Source of the DNA: Flectonema sp. DT1601
Lineage: Eukaryota; Euglenozoa; Diplonemea; Diplonemida; Diplonemidae
Direction: 5' to 3'
DNA: 64,000 nucleotides
Assembly (NCBI GenBank): GCA_964019425.1
Contig: OZ025780.1
Span: 1,692,001 to 1,756,000, forward strand
Position 1 is the stretch's first letter; each line of letters begins with the position of its first letter. Of the stretch, positions 1-10,692 are shown piece after piece. The position numbers and the translations under genes are program-made. Under the pieces are notes generated by a model. The model was given only the letters and a program-made list of their open reading frames with translations. It ran no database searches and was not told where the DNA came from.

Positions 1-128
1 GTGTGCCACCATCGATGTTGATGCGATCTTCTGGGAAGTCGGGATTTCAACTACATCAACCTGATAAAAAGAACACCACCAGCACCTCTTCAAAATCTAT
101 TAAGAAGAAAGTGAAGACAACAGAGTGA

Positions 129-290
129 CTAACTTAGGTTCAGAGCAGCAATGAACTCTGAAAAACTAACTCACTCTCATCGGAGGTTCCTTTTTGATTC
201 TATTCCATACAGATTGATATGGTTATTCGTGGTATGCGAGGGCATTAGACACGTGTCATTATTTCATGAAGAAGGGTTTTAGATACGGAA
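129..290. repeat. Dispersed repeat A, copy 1
   Basis: Aligns by eye with 517-705. Shared landmarks in the same order are CTCTGAAAAACT, a GATTCT block, GTTATTCGTG, ATGCGAGGGCATTAGAC, TTATTTCATGA and GGGTTTT, followed by a T-run. The copies differ by many substitutions and by an inserted T-run block in copy 2. No coding potential or terminal inverted repeats are visible. Confidence 0.75.
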
Positions 291-399
291 TTTTTTTTTT
301 TTATTTTAAAAAATTATTTATTACTCTCATTTACGCTCTCTCTGATTATTTCTTTCCTTTTTTTTTTTTTTTTTTTTTGTTTTTGAACCATTTTATTCT

Positions 400-446
400 G
401 ATCCTACCAGCCGAAGCTATAAAAACACAATCTCTTGTGATTGGAT
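400..446. repeat. Short hairpin repeat G, copy 1
   Basis: CCGAAGCTATAAAA followed by ACAATC and GATTG recurs near 9618-9659. CAATC and GATTG can pair in both copies, while the loop differs (TCTTGT here, ATCGC there). This looks like a small conserved stem with a free loop. Its function is unknown. Confidence 0.5.
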
Positions 447-516
447 TACCCTGCTCCTCATCAGTTCCAGACTTACTTACTAACTAGTTGGAACCATTTA
501 TAACAAAAAACTAATG

Positions 517-705
517 CTAACTCTTGTTAAATCCAGAGCAGCTGTGACCTCTGAAAAACTGACTCTCTCCCATCAGAGATTCCTCTTGATTCTGTTCCCC
601 TACTGATTGATGTAGTTATTCGTGTTGCCCGTAATTTTTTTATGCGAGGGCATTAGACGTGTGATTATTTCATGAGAAAGGGTTTTGGATTAGGAATCTG
701 TTTTT
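517..705. repeat. Dispersed repeat A, copy 2
   Basis: Second copy of the repeat at 129-290, same orientation, about 390 bp downstream. ATGCGAGGGCATTAGAC is preserved exactly in both. Divergence elsewhere suggests an old duplication or two independent insertions. Confidence 0.75.
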
Positions 706-985
706 TTTTTTAATATGACTAGTCCTATGCAGTTTTTCACTACTATTTTATTGTACCTTCTTATTGTACCTACACATTAATGTTTTCAAGCTGTAACGAC
801 CTGCAGGGCATGGAATGCTCAACCTGTGGTGTAAGGTATCCAGTTATAATGATTCATGTCTAATTTGTTTCGTGTTAATCACTTGATTTATTTATCCAAG
901 TTCTCCCCTCCTATTAGAAGGAATTTATACTCATGAGAGAGAGGTTGTATTTCGTTGATTTAAATTAGAAGAGAGGATAGTTAAA

Positions 986-3900
986 ATGTTGTCAAGTTCG
1001 CTTCCAATCGTGAAATGGATGAATGACATGGAGCAGGCTGGTGCTGTAAAAGTTATATCAAAAAGAATTACTGCTAATAGAGAGCATTTAATGAAATTTC
1101 AAGAAAACTTGGAAGGAATGTCACTGCAGGCAATCATATCACTGATGCTGTTGACATATAAAAGTGATAGCAATTTAGTTGAACGGTTACTTGCAATGTT
1201 AAAACGGAAAGAGTACTCGAAGATACCACTTTATGCTCCGTGGATAAAGCTGATTGATCAAGGGTTGAGTTGGCTTCCTACTACTAGTTCAGTTTCTTGG
1301 CAATACACGACTATAGAAGAAGAAAATAATTTTGAATTAATTTCGTACTGTATGTCGATAAAGAGAAATTATACTCCTGAGTATGAGAGGAGGAGTTCAC
1401 CTGAAAGTTTATTTTTTTTTGTTGGTTGTGGGAAGTCTGTTTCTATGTTAAATCCTCACTGGAGGTGTGAAATTGTTCACCAGCGATCCTCACGGATGCA
1501 AGTGATGTTCAGATTCCCGAGACATATTTCTGACTGTGGTGTTAGCACACTTCAACTTGCTGTCATATCTCCAAAACAAACTACATCAACACCAAACTTT
1601 GAACGTAAATTCCTAACTGACGGAGTTAGACATCTTTCTTGGCTATTTAAAGATTTCGATGATTATTATTTATCTCAAACACTTACCCCGATTAGTAGAT
1701 CACAACCAAATATCGCCATAGAGGACATGCTGTCAGAATGGCTCCTCCCTCCGACAAAATCACCCGCTCATGGGGTTTCTATATCGTCTCCAAGAGGATC
1801 CGGTAAAACAATATTATCTCAAAAAGTATTTTTATGGGGTCTACAACACGAAGTATTAGTTATTTACTGTGACCTTTCACTCTTTATTAATCGTGAGAAT
1901 ACATCAGTCCCGTTAAGAGGTGAAATTCAAAAATACCTAAGTAAGAATTATAAATTTACATACATCAGACACGTAGATAGTTGTATGAAGTTGTTTGTTT
2001 TTGATAATGTGGATGAATGTGAAAAAGTCCATTTTGGATCAGGCATGTTTAAGGAAATATCAAAGTGCGTCGCAGAATCTCCAGGCTATCATACTAGCAC
2101 TCATAAGGTTATGTGTCTCACTACCAATGAGTTTGTGCAGTTTTCAGAACCGAACTTTTCTGGTTGTATCAACTACAGATTAGACCCTCTTACGCGTGTG
2201 CAATCAAACACTTTAATCAAGCGGTCTCTATCGTCATCGTGTAGTGTTGCACAACAACTCGTTAAATCATCAAAGGGAAAAGGGTCTCTCTTAAAAATGG
2301 GTATTGCAGTACTTAACAACAAGAAATTAAATAAATGTAAAGAACCTGTCGACTTTTCAGATGAAAAAGGAATTCTGAGAAGTTATTTTCAAATTATTAA
2401 AAATAATCCATCTCAGGCAGATGCTCTACACCAACTGGTAGTTCCGTCGGTGGTGAAAAACCCACCTTCAGGTGTTTTTAAAGACAGTATGAAATATAAC
2501 GAAAATATACCTCTTTCGGAACTGAAATTACCATTGGTGGATACTGCGTCAGATAAGAGTTGTTTTTACGCTGTTGATAGAGATTTGGCTGCTATGGTAT
2601 ATGCTAATAGTTGTTGTAGGAGTACTGATACGTTTAAGGCAATCACGGAATCGGAATCGGGAGAGAATTCAAAATTAACATTTGTTGCTGATGTGTTGCA
2701 CTGTTACCTTGACATGATCCCTGATCATTCCTCTGAAGAGTTCATTTCATCTCATTCAACTATAGGAACTGATACTGACATTGCAGGTAGAACAATCCTT
2801 CACTACTCTGCCGCAAGAGGATACTCAAATGTCATAAAATTCTTATTAACATACTGTCAAGAAGCGATTGATACCACTCAGATTGACAAGTTGGGATATA
2901 CTGCTTTGGCATTTTCAGTTTTAAATAATAATATAGGTTGCGTTGAGTTGTTGTCTGCTGTGAAGTCTGCTGTCAATGCTCCAGGGTTTAGTAATTCCCT
3001 TTCAAAGGGAACTAATATCGCACAAATGTGGGCGATACATGGAAATGAAGAGATCTTCGAAATCTTAATTAGTACTCAAATTGAAAAATCAAATTTCTTT
3101 TTAACGAACGAGTTAGAAAGCGCATCGAAACTGTTAGCAGTAGCGGCTGTCAGCGGAATTTCAAAAACTATGTTTGAAAAATTAATAATCATTTTGACAA
3201 AGTCTCAAACACTGTCACAAATCATATCCGCAGACAATAAACGAACAGCAGCACACGCTGCGGTTAGAGGCGGACACATCCACCTGTTGGATTATCTGGC
3301 AGAAATTGATATTTCACTTGTCACGCTTCCCGACTCAGAAGGTCGTTGTCTTCTACATTACGCAGCAATCATGGGAGAATTTCAAATTTTTGATTGGTAC
3401 ATAAAATTACTGCTAAAACACAAGGGTGAGATCTCACTGGATTCTCTCAGTGACAATTCTGGCTGCACTCCTCTTCACTATTGTTGTATGTTGGGATACG
3501 TTGCCTACGAGGCTCTATTAAATTGCCTAAGTGAAAATGCCACAGACCCTTCTATCTACATAAATCACTTACTAGACACATCTGATAAATCAGGGTATCT
3601 TCCTATTCATTATGCATGTAGTTTTAGTGATTGTGCGACTGTGGAGGCGATTTTGCAAGAGAGACCTGATCAACTTGGTCAAGCGAGTACTGTTCACAGG
3701 AGGACACCGTTGATGCTTGTTGCAAAACATGATAATTTAAAAGCGTATTACATGTTGATGAAGATGATTAAAAAGTTTAAAAAAGATGATCGAAAGAAGT
3801 TGATTAACGCCGTAGACTATAGGAAGCAAACGGCATTACAAATTGGAGTATCAACATCGTGTAACTATTCATGGGTTTCGGAAGACTTGGTATCCATTTC

Positions 3901-4765
3901 TGCGACTGACGTCTTCCATAGAGATGATCTTCAGTGTGATGCTAACCTTATCGCAGCTGCAAAAGGAAAATCACGTTTTATTAAATTAGTTTTTGGAAAA
4001 TTTTATTTTAACATATCAATCAATGACGTGTTTGGAATGCATGTCCTTCATCATGTTTGCGCAAGTGGTCATTCAGATATCCTGAAATATCTGTTGGAGT
4101 CAGCAGAAGAATTACTTATACTTCCATACACAACTAATCATATTGGACAGACTCCATGGCATATTATAGCTTTGTCAGGAAGTGTGGAATCGTATTCTGC
4201 AATGTCAGGTCAAAAAGGAATTACTGAAGTTGATAATTACGAACGAACACCTCTTCATTGCGCATTAGATTCTCGTAATGTTGGTATCAGTTTGGAACTT
4301 TTATCACACGGAGTTAATCAAAATGCTCAAGACATAAACGGTGAGAGTTGCGTTTTATATTTAGCAGCGTGGTGTAATTGCGAAGTCCTTCAAAAAATGA
4401 CGCAACTCACATCTCCAAAAACAAACTTCTCGCTGACTGACAATCGAAAGAGAACAGCTATTCATATTGCTTCACTCTGTCATAATCGGACTTTTGTGCG
4501 TAGGTTGCTCTCTCTTTGTGATGTTTCTGCCTTATCTCGAGATGAGGCAGGGCTGACACCCCTTCACTACGCTGCTTCAGTAGTTGATAGAAGTACTTGT
4601 CGTCAGCTATTATTTAAAGCACCAGAACTAGTGACTGCTCGTGATAATAAAGGATTAACTCCAATGCACTACGCAATGATTGGACCCCACACTAACTCAT
4701 TGAAATTTTCTTGGGGACGGTATTCGTCTTTTCTTCCAAATCACATTTACTACACGGACAGTTGA
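986..4765 (+). CDS. P-loop NTPase (NACHT/STAND-like) with C-terminal ankyrin repeats
   Basis: A 1259-residue protein. Residues about 265-275 hold a Walker A loop (SPRGSGKT) and about 335-342 a Walker B-like stretch (KLFVFDNVDECE), as in NACHT/STAND ATPases. From about residue 590 to the end there are many ankyrin units with the typical TPLHYA core (for example GCTPLHYCCMLGY, RTPLHCALDSRN, GLTPLHYAAS). The first 260 residues match no family I know. The order NTPase then repeats is that of NLR-like proteins, which sense ligands through the repeats and oligomerise through the NTPase, so a signalling or defence role is possible but inferred. No signal peptide or membrane segment is seen. The start is the first ATG after AG acceptors near 967 and 980. 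The tail after the last ankyrin unit is short, so the end could be extended by an unseen exon. Confidence 0.85.
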   Translation: MLSSSLPIVKWMNDMEQAGAVKVISKRITANREHLMKFQENLEGMSLQAIISLMLLTYKSDSNLVERLLAMLKRKEYSKIPLYAPWIKLIDQGLSWLPTTSSVSWQYTTIEEENNFELISYCMSIKRNYTPEYERRSSPESLFFFVGCGKSVSMLNPHWRCEIVHQRSSRMQVMFRFPRHISDCGVSTLQLAVISPKQTTSTPNFERKFLTDGVRHLSWLFKDFDDYYLSQTLTPISRSQPNIAIEDMLSEWLLPPTKSPAHGVSISSPRGSGKTILSQKVFLWGLQHEVLVIYCDLSLFINRENTSVPLRGEIQKYLSKNYKFTYIRHVDSCMKLFVFDNVDECEKVHFGSGMFKEISKCVAESPGYHTSTHKVMCLTTNEFVQFSEPNFSGCINYRLDPLTRVQSNTLIKRSLSSSCSVAQQLVKSSKGKGSLLKMGIAVLNNKKLNKCKEPVDFSDEKGILRSYFQIIKNNPSQADALHQLVVPSVVKNPPSGVFKDSMKYNENIPLSELKLPLVDTASDKSCFYAVDRDLAAMVYANSCCRSTDTFKAITESESGENSKLTFVADVLHCYLDMIPDHSSEEFISSHSTIGTDTDIAGRTILHYSAARGYSNVIKFLLTYCQEAIDTTQIDKLGYTALAFSVLNNNIGCVELLSAVKSAVNAPGFSNSLSKGTNIAQMWAIHGNEEIFEILISTQIEKSNFFLTNELESASKLLAVAAVSGISKTMFEKLIIILTKSQTLSQIISADNKRTAAHAAVRGGHIHLLDYLAEIDISLVTLPDSEGRCLLHYAAIMGEFQIFDWYIKLLLKHKGEISLDSLSDNSGCTPLHYCCMLGYVAYEALLNCLSENATDPSIYINHLLDTSDKSGYLPIHYACSFSDCATVEAILQERPDQLGQASTVHRRTPLMLVAKHDNLKAYYMLMKMIKKFKKDDRKKLINAVDYRKQTALQIGVSTSCNYSWVSEDLVSISATDVFHRDDLQCDANLIAAAKGKSRFIKLVFGKFYFNISINDVFGMHVLHHVCASGHSDILKYLLESAEELLILPYTTNHIGQTPWHIIALSGSVESYSAMSGQKGITEVDNYERTPLHCALDSRNVGISLELLSHGVNQNAQDINGESCVLYLAAWCNCEVLQKMTQLTSPKTNFSLTDNRKRTAIHIASLCHNRTFVRRLLSLCDVSALSRDEAGLTPLHYAASVVDRSTCRQLLFKAPELVTARDNKGLTPMHYAMIGPHTNSLKFSWGRYSSFLPNHIYYTDS

Positions 4766-5310
4766 ATTTGATCATGACTGGTGAAATATTCTATTTTACC
4801 TTTTTTTATGTATTTATATGTGTGTTGTGTGTTTTGTTTTGTTTTGTCGCATCGGTCGGTAACACGCAGTTGCAACAACAACAAAAAAAAGTATACTAGC
4901 ATTATGTTTTTCCCGGGATTTAAAAAAAAAAAAAGCTGGAATAAGACGACGGCTTTTGTTTTGTGCAACGCAAAGAATCTCAGCAGAGAATGATTTGAAT
5001 CACCTCCAAAAGACATAGTCGTCCCTCCAGCACCCCGGGTTTTTCCTGTTGCTGTATGTCGAGACAACGATCAGAGTCAGAAGAAAAGAGTATATTTCAC
5101 ATTTATGGATTCTTATATTCTAAGAGGCGAAGAATGGAGTTTCCTTTATATTTTCGTGGAAAAAAAAAAAAAAGTGTCTTTGTCTTCTTATCAGTTGAGT
5201 GGCTTTCATTCAACAGGTCATATTCTTATCTGTCTCCAGCGAACCGTCAATTTTTGTTTGGAAATTTCTCTTCGTGGTATTTCTTTCTTTCAGTTAAAAA
5301 TAAATAAATA
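4766..5310. other. Intergenic, T- and A-rich
   Basis: No gene is seen. Several A-runs are present, and a clear pyrimidine tract plus CAG acceptor at 5281-5293 lies 17 bases before the next start codon, a likely trans-splice site for the NDUFS7 gene. Confidence 0.6.
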
Positions 5311-6129
5311 ATGAGTTTAGTACTTAGGTCAAGCAGGGTTTTGCGTACGGCTTTTCGTCCTAGTGCTCCTCTTCATGGAGCACTTCGACCAACTGGAGTC
5401 AGGTTTTTGAAGATGGCATTGCATCCTGATGACCCTCGTAACTTGGAGACAAAAGAGTACGTTGATGAAAACCAAACTAGACTACAGAAAGTTGCTAGAC
5501 CTGGAACTAAACCGGGAAACGCTCTTCAATGGGTTATGACCAAATTGGTACACTTTAGAGACTTTGCTTTCGCTTCATCTCTTTGGCCGCTTACGTTTGG
5601 ACTTGCCTGTTGTGCCGTTGAAATGATGCACACGATGTGTTCCCGTTACGATCTTGATAGATTTGGGATTGTTCCTCGTGCTGTGCCTAAGTATGATTAT
5701 GACAGTCTTATTAAAAAAAAAAAAAAAAATCATTTTAATTTTTTTAAAACAAACAAACAAACAGACAAGCTGACTTAATCATCGTAAGTGGAACTCTTTG
5801 TAATAAAATGGCTCCCATGTTTCGAGTCTGTTATGATCAGATGCCTTATCCAAAGTGGATAGTTTCTATGGTTTGTGATTTTTTATTTATTTTTTTTATT
5901 GTGTTTTTTTATTTTAACAAAAAATGTGTTAAAATAACAAAAAAATCAGGGATCATGTGCGAACGGAGGAGGTTACTACCACTATTCCTATTCAGTGGTA
6001 CGAGGTTGTGATCAAATAGTACCAGTTGATTGTTATGTACCTGGGTGTCCTCCACCGGCAGAAGCTCTTTTATACGGACTCCTACTGCTATCAAGGAAGA
6101 TTAGAAATCAGGAGATTCACACAATCTAG
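5311..6129 (+). CDS. NDUFS7: NADH:ubiquinone oxidoreductase subunit NDUFS7 (PSST/NuoB)
   Basis: Nuclear-encoded complex I subunit that carries iron-sulfur cluster N2, the last electron carrier before ubiquinone, in the mitochondrial inner membrane. Three exons give a 221-residue protein: 5311-5690, 5765-5870 and 5950-6129. The introns begin GTATGA and GTTTGT and end ACAG and TCAG. Reading across the joins restores the family core: [51 protein letters not shown] and [14 protein letters not shown]. All four cluster-N2 cysteines (the CC pair, GSC, PGC) are present. The N-terminus is rich in Arg and Ser without acids, as in a mitochondrial presequence. An acceptor (TTTCTTTCAG) lies 18 bases before the ATG. 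Identification is firm; intron ends are inferred from protein continuity. Confidence 0.96.
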
Positions 6130-6205
6130 GGAGGTCTACCTTCTTAATCGTTGTACGAAAGACGAGAAGCATTTTGTTTCTGGAATGATGGAAAATGGTG
6201 ATTAG

Positions 6206-6237
<32 letters not shown>

Positions 6238-6975
6238 ACTATTTCCATAACAACCACGCAGGGGAACTTTTTTTTTCTTCTAATTTTAAAAAAAAAAAAA
6301 GTTCGAATCGTTATTCCCGTGTAGCATAATGTCTTTTATGGCGTTATCGTTTCTTACGGTTTCGCGACGATCAACGTTGAGGTTAGGGACCCTGAGTTCA
6401 GTCTGTGGGGATATTTCCCTATTTTTTTTTTTAAATTTTTATTAGCGACATTTTTTATTTCGTATCGTAGTCTCTGTCTGTACTACAGGCCGTATAAGAC
6501 TATGAGTGTACAAAAAAAAAAAAAGGAAGAAGAAGAAAAATAGCAGAAAGTGTTTTTGTCATCTCGGTTTTCTTAAGTTTGGTTTAAGTGAATGATATTT
6601 CTCAGTTTTTTTTTTTTTTTTTTTTTTTTTTGTTTGTTGAGTTTACAAAGAAAAAAAAAAAAAAAAAAAAACCGAAAAATTCACTTTCGGTTTTTAGAAC
6701 AATAGCAGGCACGCCGAATAGTAGTGTTTTCTAATGTCATTCGTGAACTATTTTGTCGTATTTTTGTAGCATTCTATTTTTTTTAAAAAAAAAAAATTGA
6801 TTTGACCTCCATCTTAACTAAGACACCATACAATGACGTTACTGCTTGGATGTTTATTTCGTGAGACACGACTAACTGAATTGTAATAATAGTATTTTCT
6901 CTCCCTTCAGATCGAAGAAAACACACACGAAAATAAGAAGCAAATAAAAAAAAAAAAGAGTAAAAAAAAAAAAAA
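6130..6975. other. Intergenic with long paired homopolymer tracts
   Basis: No gene is seen. The stretch contains a poly-A run of about 30 (near 6205), a poly-T run of about 27 (near 6606) followed within 25 bases by a poly-A run of about 20, and then a small hairpin (ACCGAAA / TTTCGGT, about 6671-6692). The CTCTCCCTTCAG acceptor ending at 6910 probably serves the next gene. Confidence 0.6.
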
Positions 6976-8200
6976 ATGATGCGTTGTTTCACTACTCTAA
7001 TGCTATCAGCGGTGGTTACTGGTGAAATAATTTATCCTAAAGTCTTGGGGAATCCAGCTCTTGGACATGAAGGAATTAAGATGTTGAAAATATACATGGG
7101 AAAAGTAACACTGAGTTATCACTATGGTGCTTTTGGTTTATGTACTGAAGACTACGATGCGAATGGTGTTAAGAATGGGTATTCCAAGCTGACGTTAAAT
7201 GACCGTCAGATTTACAAGCAGAAATACTCCGACAGGTGTTCCACTCCTGTAGGAAGAGCAGAACTCACTAACACAGAATTGCAACTCGACAGTGGTGATC
7301 CATACAGAATGTTACAATATATACAAAAGATAAACAATGGAGGCTATGACTTTAAAGAGTATGCCTCAGGTGATTGCCACCCATCTCTCGCAATTAAAGC
7401 AACCGACGTAAAGAAAAAGGTCAGTAGTGGTCCATCACTACTACCACTTCACCCAATTGGTATTTGTACCAAGTCGGAGATTGACTCTTTCGGATTAGCT
7501 AGAGATGGGACTATCTGTATTGAGAAGAGAAGGTTCACAAACCCATCTTGTTCAGGAACTCCTAGTAATACTCGTTTGAAATTATACAACACCTGTTTTG
7601 CGAAGGAGGGTTCTTCCTATGCTGACTTCATTACGTTTACGGGATTTACTCCTGACGATTTAAAGGAAGCATTGTGCATGCGTGCATTGATTGATAAAAC
7701 ATTCTCACCTTCAGGTACCTGCGGTGATATTCCAGCGGCGGACACCGCTGAGCTTTGTAAGGAGATTGGTCTTAACATTCATGAAGTTACGCATTCTCCT
7801 CCTACTGGATCGGGTTCAGGCAGTTCAACGTCAGTTGCAGCGACTCTCTTTGTATGTATTTTTATGTTTAGATGTACATGTGATCTACAAAACAACAACA
7901 AACAAAAAAAATAACAACAAACAGATAATCTTCTTAGTATTAGTATTCTTGTACTGCTTTATTGGTGCTGGATGGAGATATCAACACGGGGCTAAGGGGC
8001 TAGCATTGATTCCTCATCACGAAGCACTATCAAAGCTTGCTGACAGAAAACGTGGATGGTTCCAAGTCACAGGTGCTCAACAAAGTGAACTCGACTTCGT
8101 TGAAGATGAAAGTGTTAACGAGTTGCAGGATTCTAATGACGTTCTCGACGTTATTGAAGACACCGACATGGTCGGAGATGTTGATGTTACAGTGCAGTAA
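6976..8200 (+). CDS. Type I single-pass membrane protein with Cys-rich lumenal domain
   Basis: Two exons, 6976-7851 and 7925-8200, join in phase 0 across a 73-nt intron (GTATGT...ACAG), giving 383 residues. A hydrophobic N-terminus looks like a signal peptide (TTLMLSAVVTGEI). A lumenal part of about 270 residues with roughly a dozen cysteines follows, then a Gly/Ser linker, one membrane span that begins right at the exon 2 start (IIFLVLVFLYCFIGAG), and a cytosolic tail of about 75 residues with an acidic end. This is a sorting-receptor-like layout, but I recognise no domain and claim no function. Without the splice the protein would lose its membrane span. The acceptor upstream ends at 6910. 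A second ATG lies directly after the first. Confidence 0.8.
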
Positions 8201-9617
8201 TCTTTTCTTTACCTACACAATTTTTTGATACAAGTCTTTTTATCGCGGTAGGTTTATCTTTCTTGACCTTCCAGCTGAGGCGTTTCCCGTATTGAGGGCC
8301 GTCCTTGTTTCGTGTTTTGGTAACTTCCTTACGATTTTCGTTGGAGTTCCTGCTATTTTCTTCGTTCAATTTTTTTTAGTTTGGGAGTTCGGAATTTTTG
8401 CACACGTCGCCGTGCTGATTAAGCGTTTTTAGTTTTTTCTTTTTTTTTTTTTGCATATAAAAATCTAAATAATAACGCTGTGTCACATCAACGATCAATA
8501 AAGAGGAAAAAAAAAATGCGGCGGACTTCTTTTTACTGAGACCTTTTTATTTTTTTTTATAGAAAATTCTTACTTATTATTAACTAATTCTGTCTTAATG
8601 TGTACTTTCTCTTTTTGTAGTTTGTGCCTAGCCCCCCTCTTCCATATGTTGATCGGAGTTGCTTATACAATTTTGGGGGAGGATCCATGCTATTTTTGAG
8701 GAAAAAAAATAAAAAAAATTAAAAAAAAAAATATTAACGTGATTCTAATTAAATATTCTTATACTGAAAAAAAAAAAAACAAAAAAAAAAATAGGTTTTT
8801 GAGGTAGGATGCTATGTGTTAGTTGGAGATTTAGGAAAAACCACAAAAAATAGCCTTGAGAGGCAAATCGCCGATAACCTTCATCGGAAGACCTCCCCAA
8901 TATCGGTTTTGTCTTCCTTTGAAAAAAAAAATAAAAATAATCGAACGTACTGCAAAACAGGCGCTCTATCAAAGTGGTGAGGAGCTGAGCCTTCGAAATC
9001 CTAATATTGAGCGGCCGGTACGTATTTAGGGTGGAGCTTAGCAACGTGAGTAAGAAAAAGAAGAAAGAAAAAAAGAAAAAAAAAACCGTCTTCCTTTCCA
9101 CCTTTTTTCTGGCATTGATCTTGTGGTTTCTATTAACTAAAATTTGAACATTTATTTTATTTAAAGTTGTTGTAGATAAACAAAAATGAGGTAATTAAAA
9201 TGCCCGATCGCGTTTTCCCTTATGTGAACCGAATTAATATAAAAGTCTTCTTTTCCCCTTCCTCCCCTTTCTCCCAATTCCTATTATTTGGGTCCGACGC
9301 AGTTATGACCATAAACTGACTGCCATCTTATCTGATCGTTTTCATTTCTTACTGAGAGATACTGCCCGATTTTTATGGTGCTTTTATAGGGTAAGCTTTG
9401 AACGAGAACGATCCTCGGTACCGTTCCGGGGGTTTCTATTTTCTTCCTGTGTATGTCATGTGATCGTATTATAAAGAAAGATTCTGTATGGAATAAAAAA
9501 GATTTTTTATTTTATTTTTTTTTTCACTTTCCCCAACTCCTGGATCATTTTTTTTTCCCTTCTTTTCTTTAGTTGTTTTTTTCAACCTGGCCTCTAGGCA
9601 AGGTGGGACTGGGAGTC

Positions 9618-9659
9618 GATCTTCCGGCCGAAGCTATAAAACTACAATCATCGCGATTG
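9618..9659. repeat. Short hairpin repeat G, copy 2
   Basis: GATCTTCCGGCCGAAGCTAT followed by AAAACTACAATC and GATTG, matching 400-446. The stem bases CAATC/GATTG are kept while the loop differs. Confidence 0.5.
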
Positions 9660-9817
9660 AGTCCTTACTGATGCGGGCCACTCAGACCCCTCGTAGTCTT
9701 CAGTTCTGTATTGTGCTTTGATTCTTTTTTTTGATTGACTGATAATTATTAATACGAACTATTATTAGGTCTGAAGAAAGATGTTTTCCTATGAATTTTT
9801 GATTTTGATTTTGATTT

Positions 9818-9855
<38 letters not shown>

Positions 9856-9896
9856 ATTGACATATTCATACTAACTAACTAATGGATGACCCAAAA

Positions 9897-10022
9897 GAAA
9901 GATTTCTTTTTTAAAATTTTATCCCGAGAAGCCTAACATTATTTGTTTGTTGTCCTACGATTTTTTTTTGAATTTCATTTTTTTTTTTTTCAATTTGACT
10001 GATATTTATTAAATACCGATTA
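9897..10022. repeat. Dispersed repeat C, copy 1
   Basis: Shares with 60784-60903 the order GAAAGAT, GTTTGTTTGTTGTCCTACGA, T-run, ACTGATA-like motif and TATTAA. A weaker related unit lies just upstream (about 9745-9896), so this may be a short tandem cluster. No coding potential. Confidence 0.6.
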
Positions 10023-10234
10023 TTTCATGACAACGATGCCTGGGATAAGTATTTTTCTTTTCTCATTGCTCGCGCCGATGAAAAAAAAAAAAAAAAAAAT
10101 TCAATAAAAAGGGATCTTGAAATTGAAATTTTTTTATAATTAAAAGTTTTTCTGTATCTTGTCTTGCAAACCAAAACTTATATTGTTCTTTTTTTCCCCA
10201 ACACAGCATTTAATTATTTTTCACATAATTTAAA

Positions 10235-10556
10235 ATGTCCATAGCTGGAAATCAATCTGTAGTATGTCGTTACCTTGTTGGATTGTATTAAGAAGTTTAT
10301 TGGAATTTAAAAAAAAAAAAAATAAATAATACAGACGGCTGCAGCAGCTTGGATGAGTTCACACAATTTCATAACCAGCACCAATATAATGGAAAAACCA
10401 TACGCTATCTCAGCATGTGGTGCTGATAGTTGTCCATCCACATATAAACAAGTCGATAGCTGTACTGGTGCTCCTTGCAACATCTGGATAAAAAAAAGTG
10501 GTTCAGAAGCCTGTCCACAAGGAACTGGTGACAGACTTGTATGTCGTAAACGGTAA
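10235..10556 (+). CDS. Small Cys-rich protein, two exons
   Basis: Exon 1 (10235-10261) codes for only nine residues and ends before a GTATGT donor. A 73-nt intron ends ACAG at 10334, and exon 2 (10335-10556) continues in phase 0. The 82-residue product contains seven cysteines, mostly in its second half (ACGADSCPSTYKQVDSC and later GAPC, EAC, VC). No signal peptide or membrane segment is clear. The support for this being a real gene is the strong acceptor (TTTTCCCCAACACAG) 28 bases before the ATG, the canonical intron and the open reading across the join. The family is unrecognised. It lies 136 bases before the aminotransferase-like gene. Confidence 0.6.
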
Positions 10557-10692
10557 TTAGACAGATATGATTAATTTACACTTTGATCCTCACATATCGT
10601 GGAGCTGTATTCGTTTTATGTTCCTTTCTATATAAAGTAAACTATTAATATTTAATCAGGAAGGCCACAAAGTATAAAGGTCTCACATAAAC

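Larger units (their letters stand above)
1..985. other. Non-coding 5' flank with duplicated repeat
   Basis: No convincing coding region is seen. The stretch holds two diverged copies of one repeat (about 129-290 and 517-705), a T-run near 358-378, and a short hairpin-bearing repeat near 400-446 that recurs near 9618. The short open frame at 266-487 is dominated by T-runs and is not taken as a gene. The 3' end of an upstream gene could lie in the first 100 bases, but nothing shows it. Confidence 0.6.
8201..10234. other. 2 kb non-coding, repeats and homopolymers
   Basis: No gene is supported on either strand. Open frames here depend on T- or A-runs. The stretch contains the second copy of hairpin repeat G (about 9618-9659), a short TGATTT tandem run (about 9799-9823) followed by a T-run of about 30, and repeat C units near 9770-10022. 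The acceptor TTTTTTCCCCAACACAG ends at 10206 for the next gene. Confidence 0.6.

Noticed and set aside
5056-5307. Short open frame just before NDUFS7
   Set aside because: Compositionally T/A driven, overlaps the likely splice acceptor, no similarity seen.
6301-6310. GTTCGAATC, like a tRNA B box on +
   Set aside because: Flanked by poly-A with no arms or acceptor stem; no tRNA can be drawn.
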